Shown here one piece after another: positions 8,711 to 17,897 of a stretch of DNA of 64,000 bases (position 1 is its first letter; every line of letters starts with the position of its first letter). This DNA comes from JAOEGB01 sp041262585. GTDB lineage: Bacteria > Actinomycetota > Actinomycetes > Streptosporangiales > Streptosporangiaceae. The stretch spans positions 1-64,000 of the forward strand of contig NZ_JBGCBZ010000010.1 in the NCBI RefSeq assembly GCF_041262585.1, given 5' to 3'. The translations under genes were made by a program, and so were the position numbers. Under the pieces are notes generated by a model. The model was not told where the DNA came from, did not search any database, and saw only the letters and a list, made by a program, of their open reading frames with translations.

Positions 8711-11700
8711 ATGCGGCCGCTTGACTTTCTCGGCCGGATCAAGGTGAAGCTCGGCATCGTGATCGTGCTGGCCGTGGTGACGGCCTTCGTCGTCAACGAG
8801 GTCGGCATCAACGCCGGACTTTCCCGGGACGTCCGCATCGCCATCGCGGTCCTGCTCGCGCTGATCATGGTGCAGTTGCTGGCCCGGGGGATGACCAAGC
8901 CGCTGCGCGAGATGGCCGCCGCCGCGCAGACCATCGCGAAGGGCCGGTACGGCCTGCGGGTGTCGGCCACGTCGAGAGACGAGGTCGGGGAGCTCGCCAG
9001 GGCGTTCAACGCGATGGCCGCCGACCTGGGCGAGGTGGACCGGCAGCGCCGGGAGCTGGTGGCCAACGTCAGCCACGAGCTTCGGACCCCGATAACCGGC
9101 CTGCAGGCCGTCCTGGAGAACGTCGTGGACGGGGTGTCCCCGCCCGACCTGGACACGCTCGGCACGGCGCTCGCCCAGACCCAGCGGCTCGGCCGGTTGG
9201 TCGCCCAGTTGCTCGACCTGTCCCGCCTCGACTCCGGCGCCCGGCTGATCGATCCGGAGGTGCTCGACCTCGCGTCACTGTGCCGCCAGGCCGCGTCCGA
9301 GGCCGGACTCGTGCGCGAGGACGTCACAGTCGTGAGCGAGGTCGCGCCCGGGACGGAGCTCCACGCCGACCCCGCCCTGCTCGCCCAGGTGCTCGCCAAC
9401 CTGCTCGACAACGCCGTACGGCACAGCCCTCCGGGAGGTTCGGTGTGGCTTGAGGCTCGCTCGGCCGGGGCGGACGTGGAGCTCAGTGTCACCGACTGCG
9501 GTCCCGGCATCCCGCCCGGAGAGCGCGCCCGGATCTTCGAGCGCTTCTCCCGCCTGGACGCCGGCCGCGCCGCCGACGCGGGCGGCGCCGGGCTCGGCCT
9601 CGCCATCACGAAGGAGATCGTCGAGCTCCACGGCGGCTCGATCGGCGTGGCCGATCCCGGCGCGGAGCCGGCCAGGAAGGCCACGGGTTCCGGCGCCAAG
9701 GCCGGTCGCGGCCCGCACACCGTGGGCTGCCGGATGGTCGTCCATCTCCCGGGAAGGGCCGTGCACGGCGACACGACGCTCGACCCCGTCAGCCCCTCGC
9801 CCCCCGAGGCCACGGAGATCCCACCGAGCGCGAGTGAGGCGATGGGGACTCCCGCCGCCGGAAGCGAGCCGCTGGGGAGCGCCTCAGCCGGAGGGGAGCC
9901 AACGGGGAGTGCCGCAGCCGGACGCGGGGCGATCGGGACGGCACGAGGCGGACCCGAGGTGGCACAACGAGAACAGGCCAGGCAGGCCGTCCTGGACCCG
10001 GTCGAGATGGTCGAGATGGTCGACGCCCGGCTACCGGTGGTCCCCTCCGAGCCGCATGCCGTACCGGTCATATCGCTCAGTCCCGGCGCTCCGGGTGAGG
10101 CCGTCCAGCGCCCGGCAGGTAAGGGCGCGAGCGGTGGGGCTGCGAGCGGTGATGGTGCGAGCGCCGGGGCCGGGCGTGGTCCGGCCGCGAGCGATGAGGC
10201 CACCGGTGGTGAGGATGCCGATGGTGAGGCTGCCAGCCATGACGGTCCGGGGGATGGGGCTGGACGCGGTCTGACTCATGGGATTCCCGTTCAGGGCATC
10301 GCAGCTCCGGTCGGTCCAGCCGACGACGTCCAGGTCCCGGGCGCACCTGGTGACACCTCGGCGCCGGGCGCTCGACCTGGGTACGCGCCGGTTTCGCCTG
10401 TTCTGGGCACAGGCGTTCCGGTTCGCGGTGGTCCACATGGACCCGGCCAGGCATTCCCTCCGGCCTTGGGCGGAGGCTCGGCGGCGTCGACGGCCAGGGC
10501 GGCGTTGGGGGCGGGCCTCGGCATGTTCGTCGGGTTCGGGTTCGGGGTCTTCGTCGCGTTCTTCTTCGGACTCTTCCTCGGGGGCGTGTCCGGAGTCATC
10601 GCGATGCTGGTGCTCACGTGCGGGGGAGCGGTCGCGGGGGCGGCCATCGGCTCCTCGTCGGGAGCCCGCCGTACGGCGAGCCAAGGAGCCTTCGCTCACC
10701 CGCCCATCGCGGCCTGGCCTGGTGGGCCCAGCGGCGAACCAGAGCGCAACCGGCTCCTGGACACGACGCACCGGACGGCCCGATGGGCCGCTGAACCGGC
10801 CACCGAATCGGCCACCGAGTCGGCGCCTGAATCGGGGGCTGAACCAACCGGGCGGCCAATCACGGACGAGACGATCGAAGGGCGGGCTGAGCACGTGCCT
10901 GACGCTGACAGACCCGAGCACGAGGCACTACCGCCGGAGGGGCCTGCGCACTCGAAGGCTCCAGCGCTCGACACGGCAGGTGCGGCGCCATCTGTGGCTT
11001 CTACCGCGACGGACGCCGCACGGCCGGGAATCGCCGGTGACGCCGCGGCGAAAGACGCGCCCCCGAGGCCTCAGACCGGGCCCGCCGTACGGCCGGGTAG
11101 TGCGGTGACAGCCGCTGCCGGCGACACGGCGGGTGCCGGACGATCGGTGTCCGCAACCGTGCCGGAAGGCGAGCGGCGGCTCGCGCAGCCTCCGGGCCGG
11201 GGTCCTGGGCACGCTCCGGGACCGGGTCCTGGGCACACTCCGTGGCAGGCGCCGGGGCCGGGGCGGAGGCCTGGGCAGGCTTTGGGACAGCGTCATGGGC
11301 CGGGCGCCGAGGTGGCTCCTCCGGGGTGGGCGCACAATCCGCCGCCGCCTGCTTATGTGCCGCCGCCTCTGTTTCCCCGGCCGGACCTGCCCGAGGCGCC
11401 CAGGTGGCTCCTCCCGGTGGTCGCAGCCGTGGGGCTGGTGGCCGCCGTCGCCCTGCCGTACGCGTCGACTGGGCTGGGGCTGGTCCTCACGGCGATCGCC
11501 ATGGGGGCGGCCGCGCTCCCGGCGGTGCTGGGGCCGGGGGGTCGCGGCCTCACGCCCTGGACGGTGACCTTCGGCGTCCTCGCGTACGCACTGGTGGGGG
11601 TGGCGCTCATCCGCGACGCCGACTGGCTGGTCGCGCCGGTGCTGCTGGCGGCGTTCGGCGTCGCCGCGCTCGCGCTGTCGGGGGGCGGGACGGGCTGGCT

Positions 11701-12847
11701 CGGCGTCATCAGGGGCGGTCTGTCGGTCGTCCTCGGGCTGTTCCCGCTGCCGTGGTTCCTCTCGGACCCCGTGAAGCGGCTGGTCAAGCGCAGGAGGATG
11801 ATGCCGGCCCTGGTGAGCGTGGGCATCACGGTCGTGCTGCTCGGCGTCTTCGGGCTGCTGTTCACCTCGGCGGACGCGGTGTTCTCGGCGTTCGCCAGCC
11901 GGTTGCTGCAGACCCCCGAATGGGCGGCCAGCCTGCCGTTCCGGATCTTCCTCTTCGGGGTCTTCGCGCTCCTCGTGGCGGCGGCCGTCCTGGTGGCCCT
12001 GCGCCCGGTGGCCGAGCCCGAGGGGCCCGATCTGCGGATCTCCGTCACCCGCACCGTCTGGGTGATCCCTCTCGTGGGCCTCAACCTGCTGTTCGCGTCG
12101 TTCGTGGCCGTGCAGATCACCGTGCTGTTCGGCGGCAGCCGCCGGGTCCTGTCGACGGCCGGGCTGACCTACGCCGAATACGCCAGGTCCGGCTTCTTCG
12201 AGCTCGTCACGGTCAGCGTCTTCGTGCTCGGGATCGTGGCGGCGGCGGCGATCCTGCTCCGGCTGAACGGCCGGCGCGACCGGTGGCTCCTCGCGGTGCT
12301 GCTCGGACTGCTGTGCGGGTTCACCCTGGTCATCCTGGCCTCGGCGCTGCACCGCCTCGGCCTGTACACCGACGCGTACGGACTGTCCCGGCTGCGCGCC
12401 TCGGTCGGGGCGACGATCTGGTGGCTCGCCGCCGTGTTCGTGCTGGTCCTGGTGGCGGGAGCGGTACGGCTCACGCACCGGGAGACGGCGTGGTTCTTCC
12501 GGTCGCTGGTGCTGGTCACGGGGGTGGGGCTGCTGGTGTTCGCGGCGTGGGATCCGGATGTCCAGGTCGCCGAGACGCAGCTCGCCGTGCGCGGGATCGA
12601 GCGCCTGGACCACAACTATCTCGGCGACCTGGGGGCGGAAGCCGTACCGACCCTCGACCGCCTGCCGGAGCCCGCCCGCAGCTGCGTGCTGCGTGACGTG
12701 GTCGCGGTGAACCACCTCAACGAGCCGGACGCCTGGAACGGCTGGAACCTGGCCCGCGAGCGGGCCCGAGACGTGCTCGCCCTGCGCCCCGTGCTCCCCA
12801 CGGCCGAATGCCCGGGTTCCACCCGGATCCCCGGGCCGAATGACTGA
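8711..12847 (+). CDS. histidine kinase fused to a DUF4153/DUF4173-type membrane domain
   Basis: A 1378-residue protein in three parts. Residues 1-345 are a sensor kinase: two membrane segments (about 12-30 and 40-58), HAMP, H-box SHELRTP with His122, N-box DNAVRH with Asn234, and G boxes DCGPGIP and GAGLGLAI. Residues about 350-895 are a Gly/Ala/Pro/Ser-rich linker holding one hydrophobic hairpin (about 603-651). Residues about 898-1300 form a multi-pass membrane domain of the DUF4153/DUF4173 type ending in a soluble tail. The two ends are normally separate genes beside each other; here one open frame joins them with no stop. ATG follows GGAGGTGGG. It pairs with the upstream regulator. Confidence 0.88.
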   Translation: MRPLDFLGRIKVKLGIVIVLAVVTAFVVNEVGINAGLSRDVRIAIAVLLALIMVQLLARGMTKPLREMAAAAQTIAKGRYGLRVSATSRDEVGELARAFNAMAADLGEVDRQRRELVANVSHELRTPITGLQAVLENVVDGVSPPDLDTLGTALAQTQRLGRLVAQLLDLSRLDSGARLIDPEVLDLASLCRQAASEAGLVREDVTVVSEVAPGTELHADPALLAQVLANLLDNAVRHSPPGGSVWLEARSAGADVELSVTDCGPGIPPGERARIFERFSRLDAGRAADAGGAGLGLAITKEIVELHGGSIGVADPGAEPARKATGSGAKAGRGPHTVGCRMVVHLPGRAVHGDTTLDPVSPSPPEATEIPPSASEAMGTPAAGSEPLGSASAGGEPTGSAAAGRGAIGTARGGPEVAQREQARQAVLDPVEMVEMVDARLPVVPSEPHAVPVISLSPGAPGEAVQRPAGKGASGGAASGDGASAGAGRGPAASDEATGGEDADGEAASHDGPGDGAGRGLTHGIPVQGIAAPVGPADDVQVPGAPGDTSAPGARPGYAPVSPVLGTGVPVRGGPHGPGQAFPPALGGGSAASTARAALGAGLGMFVGFGFGVFVAFFFGLFLGGVSGVIAMLVLTCGGAVAGAAIGSSSGARRTASQGAFAHPPIAAWPGGPSGEPERNRLLDTTHRTARWAAEPATESATESAPESGAEPTGRPITDETIEGRAEHVPDADRPEHEALPPEGPAHSKAPALDTAGAAPSVASTATDAARPGIAGDAAAKDAPPRPQTGPAVRPGSAVTAAAGDTAGAGRSVSATVPEGERRLAQPPGRGPGHAPGPGPGHTPWQAPGPGRRPGQALGQRHGPGAEVAPPGWAHNPPPPAYVPPPLFPRPDLPEAPRWLLPVVAAVGLVAAVALPYASTGLGLVLTAIAMGAAALPAVLGPGGRGLTPWTVTFGVLAYALVGVALIRDADWLVAPVLLAAFGVAALALSGGGTGWLGVIRGGLSVVLGLFPLPWFLSDPVKRLVKRRRMMPALVSVGITVVLLGVFGLLFTSADAVFSAFASRLLQTPEWAASLPFRIFLFGVFALLVAAAVLVALRPVAEPEGPDLRISVTRTVWVIPLVGLNLLFASFVAVQITVLFGGSRRVLSTAGLTYAEYARSGFFELVTVSVFVLGIVAAAAILLRLNGRRDRWLLAVLLGLLCGFTLVILASALHRLGLYTDAYGLSRLRASVGATIWWLAAVFVLVLVAGAVRLTHRETAWFFRSLVLVTGVGLLVFAAWDPDVQVAETQLAVRGIERLDHNYLGDLGAEAVPTLDRLPEPARSCVLRDVVAVNHLNEPDAWNGWNLARERARDVLALRPVLPTAECPGSTRIPGPND

Positions 12848-12907
12848 GGCACGGCTCGGGAACCCGCCTGTCGCGTCGGAGGGGCGCGTGTTGGTTGAAT
12901 CGGACAG

Positions 12908-14464
12908 GTGACTTTCGATGTGCTGATCAGTGGTGGCTGGGTTGTCGACGGGACGGGAGCGCCCGCCTTCCGGGCGGACGTCGGCGTCGCGGGCGGGCGT
13001 GTGCGGGCCCTGATGCCGGGCGCCGGGCGGCCGGCCTCGGCGGAGGTCGCCGCTGTCATCGACGCCACGGGGAGGTATGTCCTGCCGGGCCTGGTCGACT
13101 GCCACGCGCACGGCGACGCGGTCGTCTTCGACAAGGAGATACAGCTCGCGGCGCTGCGGCAGGGGGTGACCACGTTCATCCTCGGCCAGGACGGGCTGTC
13201 CTTCGCGCCTGCGACGTCCCAGGCCGCCTTCGACTACGCGAGCCGCTCTTTCGCGGCCATCAACGGCTCGCACCCCTCGATCGACGGCCCGGTCGGCGTG
13301 GCCGAGCTGCTGGCGGGCTACGACCGGACGACCGCGTTGAACACGGCCTACCTGGTGCCCCACGGCACGATCCGGTTCGACGTCATGGGCCCGGCGGAGC
13401 GCGCCGCCGACGCAGGCGAGCTGCGCGCCATGCGGCAGCGCGTCGAGCGCGGGCTCTCCGAGGGAGCCGTGGGCCTGTCGTCCGGCCTGGAATACGCTCC
13501 GGGGCGGTACGCGGACGCCGCCGAGCTGGCTCATCTCTGCGAGCCGCTCGGCGCCCTGCCGTACGTGACTCACATGCGCGGCTACGGGGCCTCGGCGCCG
13601 ACGGGGATGGCCGAGGTCGTGGAGATCGCCCGGCGCTCGCGCGCCGCTGTGCACGTGTCGCACTATCACGGGCCGGCGGGGACACTGCTGCCACTGCTCG
13701 ACGGCGCCCGGCGGCAGGATGTGGACGTCAGCTTCGACACCTATCCCTACCTGCGGAGCAGCACCATCCTCGCGATGGTGACGCTGCCCGCGTGGGTCCC
13801 GGTAGCCGACACGGACCGCGCCCTGTCCATGCTGGAGTCGGAGCGGGCGCGGCTGGCGGGCGAATGGGCCTCGTGGGGGGAGCTGTGGCCCAGGATCACC
13901 CTGTCGCACGCTCCGGGACTGGAGTGGGCGGAGGGGATGACCCTCCCGGCCGCCGCGGCCAAGGAGCGGATGGAGCCGGCCGACTTCTGCCGGATGCTGC
14001 TGATCGAGACCCGGCTGGAGGCGGGCTGCGTCATGGCCCGCCCCGACGAGGGACCGGCGGGGGAGGAGTCCGTTCGCGCGATCCTCCGGGACCCCGGCCA
14101 CACCGGCGGCTCGGACGGCATCTACGTGGGCGGCCACCCCCACCCCCGGGGGTTCGGCGCCTTCGCCCGCTTCCTCGGACGGCATGTCCGCGAGCTCGGC
14201 GACCTCACCTGGGAGCAGGCCTCCGTCCACCTGGCGTCGCACCCCTCCCGCCGCTTCAGGCTGCCCGACCGCGGTCTCGTACGGCAGGGCCAGGCGGCCG
14301 ACCTGATCGTCGTGGACCCGCTGACGGTGTCCGACACGGCGACCTACGACGATCCGCGGTCGGTCGCCGTGGGGATCGACGATGTGCTGGTCTCCGGCGT
14401 GCCCGTGCTCCGTGACGGCAGGCTGACCGGAGCCACCCCCGGCCGAGCCCTGCGTCCCGTGTGA
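12908..14464 (+). CDS. N-acyl-D-amino-acid deacylase family amidohydrolase
   Basis: A 518-residue metal-dependent amidohydrolase of the D-aminoacylase group, which removes the acyl group from N-acyl-D-amino acids. It has the metal-binding HxH in DCHAHGD, the GVTTFILGQDGLSFAP stretch, GLSSGLEYAPG, paired histidines in VTHMRGY and HVSHYHG, and the C-terminal GSDGIYVGG...HPRGFGAFARF block of this family. It starts at GTG. The D-threonine-aldolase-like and RidA genes 3.4 kb downstream suggest a shared D-amino-acid pathway, now split by the sdp cluster on the other strand. Confidence 0.85.
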   Translation: MTFDVLISGGWVVDGTGAPAFRADVGVAGGRVRALMPGAGRPASAEVAAVIDATGRYVLPGLVDCHAHGDAVVFDKEIQLAALRQGVTTFILGQDGLSFAPATSQAAFDYASRSFAAINGSHPSIDGPVGVAELLAGYDRTTALNTAYLVPHGTIRFDVMGPAERAADAGELRAMRQRVERGLSEGAVGLSSGLEYAPGRYADAAELAHLCEPLGALPYVTHMRGYGASAPTGMAEVVEIARRSRAAVHVSHYHGPAGTLLPLLDGARRQDVDVSFDTYPYLRSSTILAMVTLPAWVPVADTDRALSMLESERARLAGEWASWGELWPRITLSHAPGLEWAEGMTLPAAAAKERMEPADFCRMLLIETRLEAGCVMARPDEGPAGEESVRAILRDPGHTGGSDGIYVGGHPHPRGFGAFARFLGRHVRELGDLTWEQASVHLASHPSRRFRLPDRGLVRQGQAADLIVVDPLTVSDTATYDDPRSVAVGIDDVLVSGVPVLRDGRLTGATPGRALRPV

Positions 14465-14470
14465 CCCGTC

Positions 14471-14504
14471 CCGGTTGAGAGGTTCACCCCGGTTGGGAGG
14501 TTCA
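14471..14504. repeat. 18-bp direct duplication between convergent genes
   Basis: CCGGTTGAGAGGTTCA and CCGGTTGGGAGGTTCA lie 18 bp apart in the 37-bp gap between the deacylase stop and the DCC stop. The second copy touches the DCC stop codon. It looks like a recent tandem duplication with no obvious function. Confidence 0.6.
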
Positions 14505-14879
14505 AAGGTCGCGGTGGACGGAGCACATCGGTGTGCCGCCGGGCAGGCGATGGCGCCACCGGGCCACCACGGCGTAGAGCGGCGCGGCGATCCAGGAGAC
14601 GGGGGGAGTGGACAGGCCGCGTCCGAGCAGGCGCCACCGGTCTGAAGGCTGCCACCTGAGCAGCGCGGCGAACGCCTCCGCGCCCCCCACCGGGGGCCGG
14701 CCGGGCTCGACCCACCACGCCGCCCGGGTCACCTGCTCCCGCGTGAGCCCGTGCGCGTCGAGGTCGATGGCCTGCCACGCCCGGCTCTCCGGCCACTCCG
14801 GGACGGTACGGCGAAGCAGGCGGAGCGACCGCATGCAGAAGCCGCAGTCACCGTCGTAGACGAGAACGGGAGCGGACAT
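14502..14879 (-). CDS. DCC-family (DUF393) thiol-disulfide oxidoreductase-like protein
   Basis: A 125-residue thioredoxin-like protein with the family's N-terminal signature VYDGDCGFC, where DxxC gives the name DCC and the CGFC dithiol is the likely redox centre. The ATG at 14879 follows GGAAGGAA with a good gap. It lies downstream of sdpB on the same strand, and DCC proteins often travel with HTTM/SdpB-like membrane proteins. A role in oxidising an exported peptide would fit the family, but the SdpC-like precursor here has no cysteine. A strong hairpin at 14896-14948 separates it from sdpB, so expression may be uncoupled. Confidence 0.85.
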   Translation of the reverse strand: MSAPVLVYDGDCGFCMRSLRLLRRTVPEWPESRAWQAIDLDAHGLTREQVTRAAWWVEPGRPPVGGAEAFAALLRWQPSDRWRLLGRGLSTPPVSWIAAPLYAVVARWRHRLPGGTPMCSVHRDL

Positions 14880-14895
14880 CGGGGGTTCCTTCCCG

Positions 14896-14948
14896 CGGCG
14901 GCTCATGCCGGTGCCCCGGGCGGTTCCGCGAACCGGCATGAGCCGCCG
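14896..14948. repeat. 17-bp perfect inverted repeat between sdpB and DCC gene
   Basis: CGGCGGCTCATGCCGGT (14896-14912) is matched exactly by its reverse complement at 14932-14948, with a 19-nt loop containing a smaller GGTTC/GAACC hairpin. On the reverse strand it comes 31 nt after the sdpB stop and ends 3-4 nt before the DCC ribosome site. It could attenuate, stabilise or partly terminate the operon message. No T-run is present. Confidence 0.75.
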
Positions 14949-14979
14949 TCCTGTGTCTGTCATCGGGATCAACGGTCGG

Positions 14980-15939
14980 TCATCGGGGGGACGTCGCCAG
15001 GCGGGCACGGCGGGCGGGGGCCGTCGCTCGCGCGCCCTGCCGCACCACGGCGCCCAGCCAGGCCGGCATCCGGATCGGCGTGTCGACCGGGCGCAGGTGC
15101 AGCACCAGGCAGCCGAGCATGGCGAACATGAAGCTCCCCAGGCCCATGAGCACCCCGATCGAGACGTGGAAGGCGATACCGGCGGCCAGGAGGTACGGCC
15201 GGACCGGCCGGCGGGCGATCATTCCGAGCGCGAGGGAGAACTCGATGGCGAGCGGCCCCCACGTCATGGCCGTGACGCCGACCGGGTTCATCAGAATGGG
15301 GGTGAGCCATGGCTTGGCCCAGGTCGGCATGCCGAAGAACGGGTCGGTGAGCCAATACCACAGGCCCGTGCCGTCGGCCCACTCGGCGTGGCTGAGCTTG
15401 GCCACGGAGGCCTGGAGGTAGAGCCCGGCCACCTGCAGGCGGATCACGAAGAACGTCGTCCAGGCGACGAGCGACCGGACGGGACGGTCCGCGACGTCAA
15501 CGGGCGCCTCCCAGTGCCACCTGCGCCCGTCCAGCAGCGCGACCGGAAGCAGCAGCAGGGTGATGACGGAGCTGATCTGGTCTCCGCCGTCGGGGATGAC
15601 GGCCGACGCCATGAGGCTCACCGTGACCCACCAGTGCGGCAGCGCCGTGAAGCGCGGGCGCCATCCGCTGGCCACGACCAGCAGCACACCGATCGACACG
15701 AAACGGGCGATCTCCAGCCGGCCGTCGGGGACGACGCAGTAGAGGCTGAACCTGGCGATGCCCTGGCAGTTGGGGTACGTGCTCACGCCCTGAGCGGGCC
15801 GGAAGAGCGACGACGTGTGGCTGAAGACGAGCGTGCCCAGCGTGCCGAGCGCCACGAGGGTGCGCGCCAGGCCGTACACGTTGGTCCAGGGGGAGACCCG
15901 CGCGATGCGCGCGGCGGCCTGGCCGGCTTTCGTCAGCAT
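14980..15939 (-). CDS. sdpB: SdpB-like HTTM membrane protein
   Basis: A 319-residue multi-pass membrane protein of the SdpB/HTTM group (related to vitamin-K gamma-carboxylase membrane domains). Features include SPWTNVYGLARTLVALGTL at the start, STYPNCQ, YLQASVAKLSHAEWADGTGLWYW in the middle and MTWGPLAIEFSLALG near the end. In Bacillus subtilis SdpA and SdpB are needed to mature SdpC into the toxic peptide. The ATG at 15939 overlaps the sdpA stop by 7 nt, so translation is probably coupled. Cellular location is the cytoplasmic membrane. Confidence 0.85.
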   Translation of the reverse strand: MLTKAGQAAARIARVSPWTNVYGLARTLVALGTLGTLVFSHTSSLFRPAQGVSTYPNCQGIARFSLYCVVPDGRLEIARFVSIGVLLVVASGWRPRFTALPHWWVTVSLMASAVIPDGGDQISSVITLLLLPVALLDGRRWHWEAPVDVADRPVRSLVAWTTFFVIRLQVAGLYLQASVAKLSHAEWADGTGLWYWLTDPFFGMPTWAKPWLTPILMNPVGVTAMTWGPLAIEFSLALGMIARRPVRPYLLAAGIAFHVSIGVLMGLGSFMFAMLGCLVLHLRPVDTPIRMPAWLGAVVRQGARATAPARRARLATSPR

Positions 15940-16574
15940 GTGACCTCGATTCTGGCGACTTTGGCGGGCATGACGGTCGTGCTGCCGGCCCAGGCCCACG
16001 GCAGGGGCTCACGCTGGACCAGGCCGATCGATCCGCAGTGGATGGGGTCGGGGGAGGAGTTGTGCAGGGTCAGGACGCTGGGAACGCGATCGAGGCAGGC
16101 GGAGACGTCGGCGCCTCGGCACGGCGTCCATTTGTCGCGGGGGACGGCGGTCTGGAGGATGCCCAGCTCGACGCCCTGCGCGCGGGACCGCCGGTTGAAT
16201 CCGAGCACGTTGCGCAGCTCGGAGTGGGGGGTCAGCTTGGCGTCGAGCCAGACCTTCCTTCCCGGCGGCCCTCCCGGCGGCCCCTCCGACAGCCGCCATA
16301 CGCCGATCTGCGGATCGCGTGGCGACTTGGTGAAGAACGCCCAGCCCTGCGGGGCGATGGCCGTGACGCTCAATCGGAGCTGTTCCTGCCCGGGAAGCCG
16401 CAGGGCGTTGCTCGGCAACTGGGTGTCCACCACATAGAAGATCAGTGAGCCCCAGAAAGCGATCATGGCGACGAGCGTCCAGCCGAGGCGCCTGGTCACA
16501 GTGCTCGCGGCCGGGGTCTCACCATCGGTGTCAACGGCCACAGCGGTCTCGGCGGTTGCCGTGATTTGAGTCAT
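15933..16574 (-). CDS. sdpA: SdpA family protein
   Basis: A 213-residue protein with one membrane segment (about 30-50) followed by an extracytoplasmic domain containing GWAFFTKSPRDPQIGVW, which is typical of SdpA. SdpA acts with SdpB in maturing the SdpC toxin; its chemistry is unknown. Two cysteines (CRGADVSAC) lie in the external domain and two more near the end. ATG follows GGAGA. It is the middle gene of sdpC-sdpA-sdpB, 112 bp after sdpC. Confidence 0.85.
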   Translation of the reverse strand: MTQITATAETAVAVDTDGETPAASTVTRRLGWTLVAMIAFWGSLIFYVVDTQLPSNALRLPGQEQLRLSVTAIAPQGWAFFTKSPRDPQIGVWRLSEGPPGGPPGRKVWLDAKLTPHSELRNVLGFNRRSRAQGVELGILQTAVPRDKWTPCRGADVSACLDRVPSVLTLHNSSPDPIHCGSIGLVQREPLPWAWAGSTTVMPAKVARIEVTC

Positions 16575-16686
16575 TCAATTCTCCGTGGAATCGGGTTCTC
16601 CGTGGATTCGCAGCGCCCCGCTCGGGCCCGGCGACGGCGCGAGCCGGCTCCGGGACCGAGCGGAGACTGAAGGGAGGCCGGGGTGA

Positions 16687-17328
16687 CTAGGCGGCGAGCC
16701 GCTCGGCGATGAGGTCCACGAAGCGCTCACGGTCGAGCCTGGCCATGTCGCCGTTAACGATCGAGTCGGTGAAGTTCGCCACCTTGTAGACGTTGCTTTC
16801 CCGCCAGGCGTTGTAGATCTTGTAGACGTTGACCACCTCGTAGGCGTTGCCCAGGTAGATGGCGATGACGAAGACGCCCCACCCGAACGCCTGCTCGGTG
16901 GGCGGAGGCCCCGGCCGGAGCCCGAAGCCGTCCTCCAGCACCCGGCGGGTGATCTCCTGCGCGTTCGTGAAGGCCTGGTCGATCCGGACTCGGTCTCCGC
17001 TGGTCATGTCGGCGCCGAAGGTGGTGAGGAACTCCCGGTCCTTGGCGTTGATCGAGGCGATGACGTCGTCGGCGAACCGAGCCTGCTCTTCGGTCACGTC
17101 GGCGACCGGGCGGCGGAACTCGGGGAACAGGTCGGCCACCGGGCCGATTCCGAGGATCAGCCCCTGATAGATCGTTTCGCCGTCGTAGATCGACACCGCG
17201 CTCGCGGCCTCGGCCACGGTCGCCGAACGGCCCGGCCCGGCAAGAGTGGCGGCCTGGACCGGAACGGCTACGGCCGTGAGCGCCGCCGCCGCGACGAGAG
17301 CGGTCGCCAGCAATTTGGATGTCCGCAT
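16687..17328 (-). CDS. sdpC: SdpC-family antimicrobial peptide precursor
   Basis: A 213-residue secreted precursor. Residues 1-26 form a signal peptide (basic MRTSK, hydrophobic alanine/leucine core, VQA cleavage site). The family signature YDGETIYQGLILGIGPVADLFPE follows at 48-70. A hydrophobic stretch at about 147-169 is the likely counterpart of the region yielding the mature toxin. There is no cysteine anywhere, unlike the Bacillus peptide, whose mature form carries a disulfide. No SdpI immunity or SdpR repressor gene is adjacent. ATG follows AAGGGGAAG. First gene of the reverse-strand sdp cluster. Confidence 0.85.
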   Translation of the reverse strand: MRTSKLLATALVAAAALTAVAVPVQAATLAGPGRSATVAEAASAVSIYDGETIYQGLILGIGPVADLFPEFRRPVADVTEEQARFADDVIASINAKDREFLTTFGADMTSGDRVRIDQAFTNAQEITRRVLEDGFGLRPGPPPTEQAFGWGVFVIAIYLGNAYEVVNVYKIYNAWRESNVYKVANFTDSIVNGDMARLDRERFVDLIAERLAA

Positions 17329-17897
17329 TTACTTCCCCTTCATTGGACGTGGGAACGACAAGTGAGATCCGAACGGATCCGTGAGCTGGAGGTCGGCGGC
17401 CGAGCAGGCTTTCCGGCCCCGATCGCTGAATTGCGCCGATCGGGGCGATCCTGTTCCGGCTGCCTCCCTCCATTGGCTGCTGTGCTGCCGGGACAAACGA
17501 TGGCAAGGGCCACTGATCAGGGACTTGGGACCGGATTGGCTGCCACTTAGGTGTGACTGGGAGACCACCGTCGTCGCTGGTCGCGCATTCGACGCCTGCA
17601 TGCCGGCCGGCCGGCAATTCATATTCGGTGGCGCTTATATGAATGTATTCGGCTGGGCGTTATAGGACGGCGCAAAGGGGTGGCGGGCAATCGCGGGCGG
17701 CACCGGGGGACTCCGGCGGCTAACGGGTCCAGTACGATCCAGCGAGGCGGTCTATACCGGGGCGAGATTTTCGTGGGTGACGGCTCAACCGAGTGACGGC
17801 TCCGGGTGATCGCCACATCCGGCTGGAACCGGCGACGGCTTCACCCGGTAACGATCACGGGTGTGACGGCTTCACCGGGGAGATGGGGGGCGTGGAC
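17329..17897. other. intergenic region between divergent sdpC and D-TA genes
   Basis: No convincing gene is seen in these 570 bases. An AT-richer stretch at about 17615-17665 is a plausible place for the sdpC promoter. GTGACGGCT recurs at about 17777, 17791 and 17862 next to the divergent gene and may be regulatory. Confidence 0.5.

Noticed and set aside
9750..11400. Frameshift or lost stop between kinase and membrane domain
   Set aside because: The frame stays open for 1.6 kb and both ends are in the same frame, so a true fusion is simpler. Sequencing error cannot be excluded without reads.
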